36,779 nucleotides of DNA from an uncultured Roseburia sp. (GCA_947062675.1 CAMSQM010000030.1:1-36779); one strand, 5' to 3'; counted from the stretch's first letter, positions 24,279 through 32,094 are shown. The notes: generated by a model not told the origin, from the sequence alone. Numbers and translations are program-made.

Positions 24279-24307
24279 TTGCAATCCTGTCCGGTTCGTA
24301 TTATAAT
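24279..24307 (+). promoter_or_regulatory. sigma-A promoter for the DUF1858 gene
   Basis: TTGCAA and a perfect TATAAT are 17 bases apart. The predicted start near 24314 gives a leader of about 180 nt before the ATG at 24496. Confidence 0.72.
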
Positions 24308-24317
24308 TAACACATTA

Positions 24318-24451
24318 CGGGCACACTAAGCCTGCCCGCAAATCAGATATCTGTTCACCGATTGTGGATTTTAAGATCCTCAGCATCGTACAGGTGGATA
24401 TCTGATCCTCAGGGCAGTAGCCGGCCATTCATTATGGCGCACAATCCGGCT
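24318..24451 (+). ncRNA. structured 5' leader with alternative stems, riboswitch-like
   Basis: TGCCC near 24333 can pair in two exclusive ways: with GGGCA (24319-24323) as hairpin CGGGCA/TGCCCG, or as CTGCCC (24332-24337) with GGGCAG (24412-24417). The second pairing closes a long stem continued by ATCAGATATC (24342-24351) with GATATCTGAT (24397-24406) and CACC with GGTG. A further hairpin has AGCCGG CCAT / ATGG and CCGGCT (24419-24451). I do not recognise a known riboswitch class, and the ligand is unknown. Confidence 0.55.
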
Positions 24452-24495
24452 CACTGTTTCGCAGGATTCAAATACACAGAAAGGAGGATTCAGAC

Positions 24496-24705
24496 ATGGC
24501 ACAGGTAACAAAGGCAACCATGATTGGCGAGCTGCTTCAGATCAATGAAAATGTAGCGCCAATCCTTTTAAATATTGGTATGCACTGCCTCGGATGTCCG
24601 TCTTCACAGATGGAGACCATCGAGGAGGCGGCTATGGTACACGGAATTGACGCCGATGAACTGGTCGCAAAAATCAACGATTTTCTGGCGGGCAGTCCCG
24701 CCTGA
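24496..24705 (+). CDS. DUF1858 domain protein (redox-disulfide type)
   Basis: A 69-residue protein consisting only of a DUF1858 domain, described in family databases as a hybrid-cluster-protein-associated redox disulfide domain. It has a basic N-terminus ([31 protein letters not shown]) and the CxxC motif [23 protein letters not shown], which could form a redox disulfide or bind metal. The ATG has AAAGGAGGA upstream. It is transcribed alone behind a structured leader and ends at a bidirectional terminator shared with mecA. No hybrid cluster protein gene is in view, so the partner is unknown. Confidence 0.92.
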   Translation: MAQVTKATMIGELLQINENVAPILLNIGMHCLGCPSSQMETIEEAAMVHGIDADELVAKINDFLAGSPA

Positions 24706-24727
24706 ATCTGTTCAGTCAGAAAAACGT

Positions 24728-24754
24728 AAAAGTGTGGGGTTCTCCCACACTTTT
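24728..24754. terminator. bidirectional terminator between DUF1858 gene and mecA
   Basis: Perfect arms AAAAGTGTGGG and CCCACACTTTT around a 5-base loop, with A-runs and T-runs on both sides, placed between two convergent genes. Confidence 0.88.
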
Positions 24755-24777
24755 GCTGTATCCACCAGACCTGCGTA

Positions 24778-25569
24778 TTACAGAGCCGCAAGCGTCTGAA
24801 GCGCTTTTCCTTTGAGAATTTTCTGGTAATGTTCCTCAAAAAATGCTCCCACCGCAGGTGTATACGACTGCTGTGCGGCATATTCCGAAAGGATATTACA
24901 TACCTTATTAAACTCTTCCGGAGTCTGCTTACTTTTACTGACAAGCAGATAATATTTGTGCGTCAGTACATTCTTATACAAATCATTGCGCCCCTTGTAG
25001 AAGCCATCGAGTATCCGGGCCAGACGCGTCACTTCCGCAAGATCCTGAAACACAAACAGTTTTGTGATATCTACAAGTACGTTTACCGGACTTTTCTCAT
25101 TTTTTTCATTCTGCCCTGTTTCATGCGCACTGACGCTTACACCGGAACCATCCGTCTGTTTTTCATCCGTCTTCTCACGTTCCTCCTGCATCTTCCGGAA
25201 CAGCCCAAGAATATCATCCGCTCCGTGCGGCTCTGCCGCCGCTCCGTCTCCTGACAGCTCACCGTACACATCCTCCGGATCGGGGTCGGAAAACCTGGCA
25301 AAACGGGTATCGAGCTCTTCCGGATACTCCACCTTGGTAATCACCAGAATAATCGTATCCGCAGACAGCGGGATCGCTTCTATCATGAGCGGAATATCAT
25401 CCGCCTCAAATCCAAATTCATAAGCTGCCTGCTGCATCATATCCCGAAACAGAAGCTTTGCCTTCTCGGTCCCGTATGCAAGCTCACTGAGCTTTAACTG
25501 ACGCTCCGCCAGATCTTCGCGCGTCAGCGTACAGCGAATCTGATTTTCATTTACTTTTTCAATTTTCAT
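24778..25569 (-). CDS. mecA: MecA-like adaptor protein for ClpC
   Basis: An adaptor that presents substrates to the ClpCP protease, 263 residues. The N-terminal substrate-binding domain starts MKIEKVNENQIRCTLTREDLAERQ and includes ELAYGTEKAKLLFRDMMQQA. An acidic linker with EPHGADDILGLF and a Glu/Lys/Gln/Ser-rich stretch follows. The C-terminal ClpC-binding domain has LFVFQDLAEVTRLARIL, SRLYK-like helices and EEFNKVCNILSEYA. The ATG at 25569 was preferred to an upstream in-frame start since the family begins MKIEKV. It has its own promoter. Confidence 0.93.
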   Translation of the reverse strand: MKIEKVNENQIRCTLTREDLAERQLKLSELAYGTEKAKLLFRDMMQQAAYEFGFEADDIPLMIEAIPLSADTIILVITKVEYPEELDTRFARFSDPDPEDVYGELSGDGAAAEPHGADDILGLFRKMQEEREKTDEKQTDGSGVSVSAHETGQNEKNEKSPVNVLVDITKLFVFQDLAEVTRLARILDGFYKGRNDLYKNVLTHKYYLLVSKSKQTPEEFNKVCNILSEYAAQQSYTPAVGAFFEEHYQKILKGKALQTLAAL

Positions 25570-25613
25570 ACAATCACTTCCCTCATCCGGAATTCCCTGT
25601 AAACTGTACATAC

Positions 25614-25642
25614 ATTATAATCAAATGCCTGATTGATGTAAA
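25614..25642 (-). promoter_or_regulatory. sigma-A promoter of mecA
   Basis: On the minus strand TTTACA and a perfect TATAAT are separated by 17 bases, about 45 bases before the mecA start codon. Confidence 0.75.
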
Positions 25643-25734
25643 GTATACCTTTTCAAAACATCTTTGTAAAATAAAATACTACTCATTCATTTTGCCATTA
25701 TTTTGTGAAATATACACAAAAAAAAGAATAGTCG

Positions 25735-25763
25735 TTGAAAAACAATTTTTTTCATGCTATAAA
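25735..25763 (+). promoter_or_regulatory. sigma-A promoter of the kinase operon
   Basis: TTGAAA and TATAAA are 17 bases apart, about 57 bases before the proposed kinase start. Confidence 0.75.
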
Positions 25764-25819
25764 CATATGCATGAGATGCAAATCTGCGACGCAAAGACAA
25801 GGAAGGAGCGGATTACGCA

Positions 25820-27178
25820 ATCGAAGAATTTATTCTGTTCGGCAAGTACCGGGTAATCTCGGTTCTTGGAACCGGTAGTTACAGTACCGTTTATCTTGCC
25901 GAACATCTGAAACTGAAGGTCCGCCGGGCGGTCAAAATCATCCCCAGAGCCACGGCAGACAAATCTTCTTTCCTGAAAGAAGACGGCTGTCTTATGGAAG
26001 CTGCTCTTCTGAAAAATCTCAGTCATCCCGGAATTCCCGTTATATATGATATCGACGAGGACGATGACTATATCTATCTCACTGAAGAATATATCCGGGG
26101 TGAATCACTGGAGACATTTGTGCTCCGTCAGGAAAACATTTCACAGGAACTGTTATTAAATCTGAGCATCCAGCTGTGTGATATACTCGACTATCTGCAT
26201 CATTTATCTCCATACCCGGTCCTGCATCAGGACTTAAAACCGGAGCATATTATATTATGCGGAAATCAGGTAAAATTAATCGACTTTGGAATTGCTTCAT
26301 TTTTTACCGGTTCGGGTAAACATTTCCAGATCTACGGAACAGAGGGATACGCGGCGCCGGAAGCTGTAAGCGGGCTTCCCACCACGCCTTCTGCCGATAT
26401 TTACAGTCTTGGAAAAGTTCTCCGGTTTCTGGCAGACGCTGCCGGAACACCGGCATCTTTCAGACTCTCACGCATTATCAGCCGCGCGACAGGCGACGAT
26501 CCGTCGAAACGCTTTGCATCGGCTGCGGAACTGAAAAGTGCACTGATCAGTGTGCAAAAAAACGCGTGCAGATACTCTTCGCATCTCATCAGAAATATAG
26601 CTGTCATCGGAAGCAGAACCGGTGCGGGCGCAACCCATTTTTCGATCGCCCTGGTAAGTGTGCTGAACAGGAAAGGAATTTCCTCGCTCTATGTGCCGGG
26701 CGATCACACGGACACAACTGCTGCCATAAGCCGGACGAATCGTCATATGAAAGAACAGGACGGCATCTTTTACTATGAATTTTTTAAAGGTATCCCCGAT
26801 TACGGAACCGGAATTGATTTTCCGATTGCAGAAGACTGCTGCCTGGTAAAAGACTGCGGGGCCGCACCCACAGAAGCGGATATTCTCATGACATCCGATC
26901 TGAACTTTTTTATCGCAAGCGGCAGTGACTGGGACATGGAACAGACCCTGCTCGCATGGAGGCATCTTTCATTCCGCGAACAGACCATTTTTATCTGTAA
27001 TTATCATAACAGAAAAGCGGCGGTAACATACGCAAAACTTCTTGGAAAAAAGGTTTACTGCTATCCGTATGACGATGATCCTTACCGCGTCACTGCGGAA
27101 AAAGAACGGCTTATTTCTGCAATTCTGCAAAAGAAAGGAGGACGACACAGATATTTGGCCCTGAGAGAAAGGGAATAA
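25820..27178 (+). CDS. Ser/Thr protein kinase fused to a ParA-like P-loop domain
   Basis: About 452 residues. The kinase domain (1-245) has the Gly loop LGTGSYSTVYLAEH, lysine RRAVKII (K39), helix-C Glu in LMEAALL, catalytic loop HQDLKPEHII (the usual metal-binding Asn is His), DFG in LIDFGIA and APE in GYAAPEA. From about residue 260 a ParA/MinD-like fold begins: NIAVIGSRTGAGATHFSIALVSVLNRKG, then VKDCGAAPTEADI; the lysines of a normal Walker A are absent. There is no membrane segment. The open frame runs back to a TGA at 25772 with no ATG, GTG or TTG before 25994, yet the Gly loop and lysine lie upstream of 25994. The best start is an ATC at 25820, 11 bases after GGAAGGAG; the CTG at 25784 has no ribosome site. 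The next gene starts inside its 3' end. Confidence 0.85.
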   Translation: MEEFILFGKYRVISVLGTGSYSTVYLAEHLKLKVRRAVKIIPRATADKSSFLKEDGCLMEAALLKNLSHPGIPVIYDIDEDDDYIYLTEEYIRGESLETFVLRQENISQELLLNLSIQLCDILDYLHHLSPYPVLHQDLKPEHIILCGNQVKLIDFGIASFFTGSGKHFQIYGTEGYAAPEAVSGLPTTPSADIYSLGKVLRFLADAAGTPASFRLSRIISRATGDDPSKRFASAAELKSALISVQKNACRYSSHLIRNIAVIGSRTGAGATHFSIALVSVLNRKGISSLYVPGDHTDTTAAISRTNRHMKEQDGIFYYEFFKGIPDYGTGIDFPIAEDCCLVKDCGAAPTEADILMTSDLNFFIASGSDWDMEQTLLAWRHLSFREQTIFICNYHNRKAAVTYAKLLGKKVYCYPYDDDPYRVTAEKERLISAILQKKGGRHRYLALRERE

Positions 27179-27771
27179 AAACCCACACGACAATCGGACT
27201 AACCGGCTGCGGGCCGGGAATGGGCGTCACACATCTGTCGATTGCCCTGTGCAGCTTCTGTGGATCCAGGGCAAAGAAGAAAACTGCCTATCTGGAGCTG
27301 CACAAGCGAAATGAAATTTCGCAGCTGTATCATGAGCGTCTGCTCTTTGATTCCCGAAGTCGCGGACCAGAACGCACGCACTTTACCCTTCACGGGGCGG
27401 ACTATTATCCCTGCGTGGAAAGCAGAGAGATTCCCTCCCTGATGAATTACGGGTATGACTACCTGATTCTGGACACAGGAAGCCTGAAAGAGGCGGACTG
27501 TTCTGAATTGCTCCGGTGTGATCGCAAACTGGTTCTGGGAAGTCTCGCGCCATGGAAAATAAAGAGCTGCCAGGAATTTTTCCTGCAATTTGATACTACA
27601 GTAAACCTTGGGGAAGGATTCTGCTATCTCGTGCAGGCGAAAATAGCAGGGAATATTCCGGACTTTATCAAAACAACTCATATTTCCATGCAGAGTATCC
27701 CTTTCATCAGTAATCCGTTTCGCATCCAAAAAGAATGTTTTACATTTCTTGAGGAACTCACCGCTGTCTGA
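27151..27771 (+). CDS. ParA-like P-loop protein paired with the kinase
   Basis: About 206 residues and similar to the C-terminal half of the kinase protein. The P-loop region GLTGCGPGMGVTHLSIALCSF aligns with GSRTGAGATHFSIAL of the kinase. The acidic motif YDYLILDTGS is the Walker-B-like strand. Like its partner it lacks the conserved Walker A lysines, so it may bind nucleotide weakly or not at all. The only standard start, ATG at 27220, lies inside the P-loop motif and cannot be right. An ATA at 27151, 9 bases after AAAGGAGG, gives the full fold. The start overlaps the kinase gene by 28 bp, so the two are coupled. Confidence 0.78.
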   Translation: MFGPERKGIKTHTTIGLTGCGPGMGVTHLSIALCSFCGSRAKKKTAYLELHKRNEISQLYHERLLFDSRSRGPERTHFTLHGADYYPCVESREIPSLMNYGYDYLILDTGSLKEADCSELLRCDRKLVLGSLAPWKIKSCQEFFLQFDTTVNLGEGFCYLVQAKIAGNIPDFIKTTHISMQSIPFISNPFRIQKECFTFLEELTAV

Positions 27772-27896
27772 AGGGGATGGGACAGCATACAAAATATATC
27801 ACAATGTAACCAGCGAATGTTTTTCCTCTTTCCTGTAAGGGATACATCCGGGGCAGGAAGAAGGCGATAACCGGAATAATATGGGGGATACCGGAA

Positions 27897-28127
27897 TTGA
27901 ATAACGAATCTATGCAGAGCCTCTACCTGGAGCTCTCGTCTCTGGAAGACCGGGGCATTACTATCTGGCTGGAGGGATGTCCAAGCACTTCAGACAATGT
28001 AGCCAGCCAGCTGTGTGTAAACGAACACAATACTTATATGAGGGATTACATTTTTGATAAGGGGGTGTTAAAAGAAGTCCATTTTGATAAAATCCGGACT
28101 GAGAAAACCGGAAAAAGGAAAAACTGA
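27897..28127 (+). CDS. small conserved-type protein of the kinase operon, unknown function
   Basis: A 76-residue soluble protein with no membrane segment, which I cannot assign. The N-terminus is helical (MQSLYLELSSLEDRGITIWLEG), followed by CPSTSDNVASQLCVNEHNTYMRDYIFDKGVLKEVHFDKIR and a basic tail. The compact shape and the YMRDYIFD motif resemble small proteins I recall from Lachnospiraceae, but no function is known. The start is a TTG at 27897, 9 bases after GGGGG; an in-frame ATG follows five codons later. It lies 125 bp after the ParA-like gene on the same strand, with no terminator between, so it is probably in that operon. Confidence 0.65.
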   Translation: MNNESMQSLYLELSSLEDRGITIWLEGCPSTSDNVASQLCVNEHNTYMRDYIFDKGVLKEVHFDKIRTEKTGKRKN

Positions 28128-28238
28128 CACTGACAAACAGATAATCTGAACGGAATGACCGAGTTCCTCAATGCCCGGTCTTATCAGAATCGCAGTGCAG
28201 CAGGTATTTGATAAAAGAAGTAATCATACGATAAACGG

Positions 28239-28267
28239 AAAAAACCGCCTGTTACAGGCGGCTTTTT
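28239..28267. terminator. bidirectional terminator with stop codon in its loop
   Basis: Arms CCGCCTG and CAGGCGG with a 3-base loop, A-rich on the left and T-rich on the right. It ends the plus-strand kinase operon and the minus-strand hybrid kinase gene. The loop TTA is exactly the TAA stop codon of the latter. Confidence 0.9.
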
Positions 28268-30393
28268 CTGCCAGTTACCCCTTCGGATAAATCAGCACCG
28301 TCATTCCCATACATCACACTGTGCATCCGGATAATTCTGGCCATTGTCCTCAGCAATAGTGGAATATCGATCGGCTTTGTGAGATGTTCATCCATACCAC
28401 TTTCGATTGATTTCCGCTTATCACTCTCAAACGCATTGGCCGAGAGTGCAATGATCGGAATATGCGCCCTCTCCGGATCGGGAAGCATGCGGATCTGCTT
28501 CGCTGCCTGCCAGCCATCCAGCACTGGCATCTGAATATCCATCAGTATCATATCATAATATCCGGCCTCAGAATTGCATACCTTTTCCATCGCAATCCTG
28601 CCATCCTTTGCCTGATCAATATAAAACCCCAGTCCTGTGAGAATTTCCGTTTCGATTTCCATATTAATTTCATTGTCCTCAGCGAGCAGAATTCTCATAT
28701 TCAGCAGCTGTGACAGCACATTCCCCTCTTCCTCTGCATCAGCAGACAACCGCTCCTGAATTCCAAACGACAGCGTCACCGTAAACGTGCTTCCCTTTCC
28801 CAGTGCACTTTCCAGGTCAATTGTTCCTCCCATCATCTCCACAATATCCCTGGCAATCGTAAGACCCAGCCCTGTACCATGCACACCGCTTACGGTTGTA
28901 TTATTTTCCCGCTCAAACGGGTCAAAAATACGTTTCTGAAAATCGCTGCTGATTCCGATTCCGGTATCTTTCACAATAAACTGACAGAGTACATAATCAT
29001 TCGGCAGTCTCTTCACCTCTTTCGCTGTCAGCTCCACCTTTCCTCCGTTTTCGGTATAACTCACTGCGTTTCTCATCAGATAAGTCAGAAGCTGCGCAAG
29101 TTTTTCCTGATCACCCCTGACATCCGCATGCCTGATTTCATCTGTATCCAGAGTGATTCTGATGTGTTTTTCAGCTGCCAGCGGCAGCATGGATTCATAT
29201 ACATCCTGCATCACACTGCGCAGGTTACATTCTGTCTCCGTGATATGGATATCTCTTGATTCCATCCAGGATAATTCAAGCACCTTCTCAATCAGATCCA
29301 GAAGCTGCCTGCCGGACTCCTCAATTTTATCCAGATATTCGCGTACCTCTTCCGCCTTATCCAGATGCTTTCTGGCCAGCATTGTATATCCGGAGATAGC
29401 ATTCAGAGGAGTGCGCATATCATGTGACATATTTGACAGAAACGTATTTCTCGCAATAATTGCCAGATTGCGATTATTCAGCGCTTCCTCCAGCATCTGC
29501 TTCTGTTCCATTTCCCGCCGGATTTCCTCGTCCACTCTCCGGTATCCCATAACTACCTGGGAAATCCGCTTCTGATTACCAACATTTACAATTCGCAGCT
29601 GCAGATACTGTATTTCCCCCTCAAACATAATCCGATAATTAATATAGTAGGTCTTATTTCCCGACAGCTTTTCACGAATATATTCCGGCCTTGTCACTCT
29701 GGTAAAAGTCTCACGGTCGTCCGGATGTACCCAGGTATCAATATAAAAATTGTCATACGAGAGAAATCCATCTGCCTGCAGGTTATCCCGGAACTGCTCT
29801 TCAATCCTGCCGCTGACTCGGTATGGCAGAACTTTATCCGAATCCAGATTAACATAAAGAATAGACTCATAATTGACGCTCAGTCCTTCTATTACCTCAA
29901 GACGGCGCAGATACTCCTGATTGATCAGCTTTCTCTCCCTGTCGTATTCATCAATCAGGTTCTGCAGCTTCCGTTCTTCTGATATCCGGCTATTTCTTTT
30001 ATCCGCTGCATCACTGACAAAAACATAGAAAATATCTCCCAGCTTCTCACTGTGAATAAAATGGCCGTAATCTTCAACCCAGCGCACCGCTCCATCCCTG
30101 CAGATAATCCGGTACTCTGCATGATCAAGATCGTGCTGGCCGCGTGCAATCTGCTCCCTGATACGCGCCTCCACCCAGCCGATATCTCCGGGATGTACTA
30201 ATCCTCTAAATGAATTTCCAGTCAGCTTCCGGAACTCTTCACGGGTATTACACCCTGCCATACGGCACACTGTCCTGTTAGCAAACAGAATTTCCCCATG
30301 ATCTTTCGCCTGGTATATAAAAAAACCTCCCGGCATTTTGTCCATCACTTTTATCATTTCATGTACTGCCAAATGTTCCTCTGTCTGTCTCAT
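28252..30393 (-). CDS. PAS-containing hybrid sensor histidine kinase/response regulator
   Basis: A 713-residue cytoplasmic phosphorelay protein. The first PAS (about 15-135) has GEILFANRTVCRMAGC and AEYRIICRDGAVRWVED. A coiled-coil stretch and a second PAS-like region (about 165-290) follow. HisKA has the H-box FLSNMSHDMRTPLNAISG (His324). HATPase has ENGGKVEL, VKDTGIGIS and GTGLGLTIARDIVE. The receiver domain has ILLAEDNEINMEI and the phospho-Asp in MILMDIQMPVLDGW, then TKPIDI. There is no membrane segment and no transmitter output domain, so phosphate probably goes to a separate HPt or regulator not in view. GGGGGAAG precedes the ATG at 30393. Confidence 0.94.
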   Translation of the reverse strand: MRQTEEHLAVHEMIKVMDKMPGGFFIYQAKDHGEILFANRTVCRMAGCNTREEFRKLTGNSFRGLVHPGDIGWVEARIREQIARGQHDLDHAEYRIICRDGAVRWVEDYGHFIHSEKLGDIFYVFVSDAADKRNSRISEERKLQNLIDEYDRERKLINQEYLRRLEVIEGLSVNYESILYVNLDSDKVLPYRVSGRIEEQFRDNLQADGFLSYDNFYIDTWVHPDDRETFTRVTRPEYIREKLSGNKTYYINYRIMFEGEIQYLQLRIVNVGNQKRISQVVMGYRRVDEEIRREMEQKQMLEEALNNRNLAIIARNTFLSNMSHDMRTPLNAISGYTMLARKHLDKAEEVREYLDKIEESGRQLLDLIEKVLELSWMESRDIHITETECNLRSVMQDVYESMLPLAAEKHIRITLDTDEIRHADVRGDQEKLAQLLTYLMRNAVSYTENGGKVELTAKEVKRLPNDYVLCQFIVKDTGIGISSDFQKRIFDPFERENNTTVSGVHGTGLGLTIARDIVEMMGGTIDLESALGKGSTFTVTLSFGIQERLSADAEEEGNVLSQLLNMRILLAEDNEINMEIETEILTGLGFYIDQAKDGRIAMEKVCNSEAGYYDMILMDIQMPVLDGWQAAKQIRMLPDPERAHIPIIALSANAFESDKRKSIESGMDEHLTKPIDIPLLLRTMARIIRMHSVMYGNDGADLSEGVTGRKSRL

Positions 30394-30423
30394 AGCTGTC
30401 TTCCCCCGAACTATTCCAGACAA

Positions 30424-30452
30424 ATCTTATCATAATTGACCCGATCTGTCAT
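30424..30452 (-). promoter_or_regulatory. possible sigma-A promoter of the hybrid kinase
   Basis: On the minus strand ATGACA and TAAGAT are 17 bases apart, about 31 bases before the start codon. Confidence 0.45.
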
Positions 30453-30620
30453 TATTTATCCGGAATAATTCGAAAGAATCCGGCAGAATATTACTCATAA
30501 TCAGAATCGGCTGCACATCACTTCCTCATGCGTTTCGTCTGTCTTTTTCCGCATTTTAATTCATATCTGTCATCTTTTCCGGTCATTGTTTTTGTCCAGT
30601 CTCCCAGTATAATGCATCTC

Positions 30621-31571
30621 TTAATACTCCTTCTGGATTTCTTCCATATCTTCCGTAAGCGTCGTCACTTCACCACCTTCCGTAAGCGTCGTCATATCAT
30701 CTGAAAACGTCTTGTTGCCGGCGTCCGTTTCTGTCTCATCGGACTTCCAGGATGCTTCAAGTTCTTTCAGATATAGTTCCGCAGCAGCCGGATCCGCTTT
30801 CTCCGGATCGAGAGGAAGGTCAAAAAGCAGATTTATCCCGTTGTAATCCTCACTTCTTGCAATCTGTCCTGTTGTGTCGTCATAGCGATATGCATTTACA
30901 TCATAAAATGTACTGTCAAGCACACACAGCCAGAGTTTCCTGTCCGCAAATTTTGAGATATCATCACATGCTATCACACGGTACAAAACGCCGTTTTGCA
31001 CAAATGCAGAATATCCTCCATTCATTGACGCTATATTGTACTGCCATGGAGCCAGTCCTTCAATCAGTGGCGAAATAAAAAGTTCCAGATCCCCATACGC
31101 ATCCTCGCTGACTGACGGCATCGGTGCTCCATCCAGCCTTTCAATCGCTATAACCGCACAGGTTTCACCCGGTGAAGAAAATTCAGCGGAACTGCTGACA
31201 CTGTCAAGACTTTCTGACGACGTAATTCCCATCAGTGTAAACCGGTAAGCTCCACCCTCTTTCGATTCATTGATCTCCAGTGCGTCTTCTCCCGTGAAAG
31301 CGGCTGCAATCTCAGCACATTCTGCTTTTTCGGCTGCTTCCGCTGGATTTAAATATCTTGCCGCAGCTCCCGCTGTCACCGTGACGAGCAGCATACAGGC
31401 TGCCGCAGCAGTTGCCATGTAAACTCTTCTGACAGATTTTTTCCTCATATCGTTACACTCCTCCCATTTCTGCAGAATCTCCCGGTTCAGTTTCTCATCC
31501 GGTTCCATACCGGATACAAGGGCCCTTTTCAATATCTGATCCGTATATTCCTCTTTTCGATCATCTCTCAT
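30621..31571 (-). CDS. probable anti-sigma factor (membrane-anchored) of the ECF sigma at 31561
   Basis: A 316-residue protein with a cytoplasmic N-terminal helical region (RDDRKEEYTDQILKRALVSGMEPDEKLNREILQKW). One membrane segment near residues 50-70 (RRVYMATAAAACMLLVTVTAGAAA) is followed by an extracytoplasmic domain. This layout, and an 11-bp overlap with the sigma gene, fit an anti-sigma factor. The exact family is unclear; the extracytoplasmic part resembles DUF4179-type proteins only loosely. The C-terminus has a 27-bp in-frame repeat giving TTLTEGGEV / TTLTEDMEE. The ATG at 31571 is 9 bases after GGAGG. Confidence 0.78.
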   Translation of the reverse strand: MRDDRKEEYTDQILKRALVSGMEPDEKLNREILQKWEECNDMRKKSVRRVYMATAAAACMLLVTVTAGAAARYLNPAEAAEKAECAEIAAAFTGEDALEINESKEGGAYRFTLMGITSSESLDSVSSSAEFSSPGETCAVIAIERLDGAPMPSVSEDAYGDLELFISPLIEGLAPWQYNIASMNGGYSAFVQNGVLYRVIACDDISKFADRKLWLCVLDSTFYDVNAYRYDDTTGQIARSEDYNGINLLFDLPLDPEKADPAAAELYLKELEASWKSDETETDAGNKTFSDDMTTLTEGGEVTTLTEDMEEIQKEY

Positions 31572-32094
31572 AGCCATGTTCCTCCAGTTTTTTCCCAATA
31601 ATGGTTCTGGCTGTATATAGCCTGCTCTTTACCGTTCCTTTCGGAATATGAAGTGTTTCCGCTATTTCCTCTACTGTCATCCCCGCTGAGTAAAACAGAA
31701 AAACCGGTATCCTGTATTTTTCCTTTAACGCCGCTGTTTCCATCCTCACAAACCTGCACAAATCACGGGAAATACATTCGTCCTCCGGAGAACGTCCCGT
31801 ATCCGGTATTTCCCCGAAAATCCGTTCATCCTCTATCCTCTCTTCCGGTGCGATTCTCTGTCTGCGCGCATGCATCTTTTCACGGTTCTTCCAGCTTTTT
31901 ACAGCAATTCCCATCAGAAAACTTCTTGGACTGCCAAGGCGCCTGTCAATCCGGATATGTCGTTCCATCGCTTTGAGCATTGTCTCCTGATACAAATCAT
32001 CTGCGTCATCTCTGTTTCCTGTCAGCTGACAGCAAAAAGAATAAACAGACTTTCCCTCATCCTCAATCAGCTTCGTAAATTCCTGACATGTCAC
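31561..32094 (-). CDS. ECF-type RNA polymerase sigma factor
   Basis: A sigma-70 family factor of 177 residues. Region 2 has GKSVYSFCCQLTGNRDDADDLYQETMLKA, the -10-melting part. A linker with EERIEDERIFGEIPDTGRSPEDEC follows. Region 4 has FLFYSAGMTVEEIAETLHIPKGTVKSRLYTARTII, the -35-binding helix-turn-helix. The start is a GTG at 32094, 8 bases after GGAGG. It overlaps its probable anti-sigma gene. A TATAAT-like hexamer lies upstream near 32150, but no clear ECF promoter pair was found. Confidence 0.92.
   Translation of the reverse strand: MTCQEFTKLIEDEGKSVYSFCCQLTGNRDDADDLYQETMLKAMERHIRIDRRLGSPRSFLMGIAVKSWKNREKMHARRQRIAPEERIEDERIFGEIPDTGRSPEDECISRDLCRFVRMETAALKEKYRIPVFLFYSAGMTVEEIAETLHIPKGTVKSRLYTARTIIGKKLEEHGYER

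Larger units (their letters stand above)
24153..24495. promoter_or_regulatory. 343-bp divergent control region between flagellin and DUF1858 gene
   Basis: No gene was seen. It holds a candidate motility-sigma promoter facing flagellin, a sigma-A promoter facing the DUF1858 gene, and a structured leader for the latter, each listed separately. Confidence 0.7.

Noticed and set aside
24318..24451. Assignment of the leader to cobalamin, NiCo, SAM, TPP, FMN or cyclic-di-GMP riboswitches
   Set aside because: None of the conserved core motifs I can recall for these classes is present, so no class name is given.
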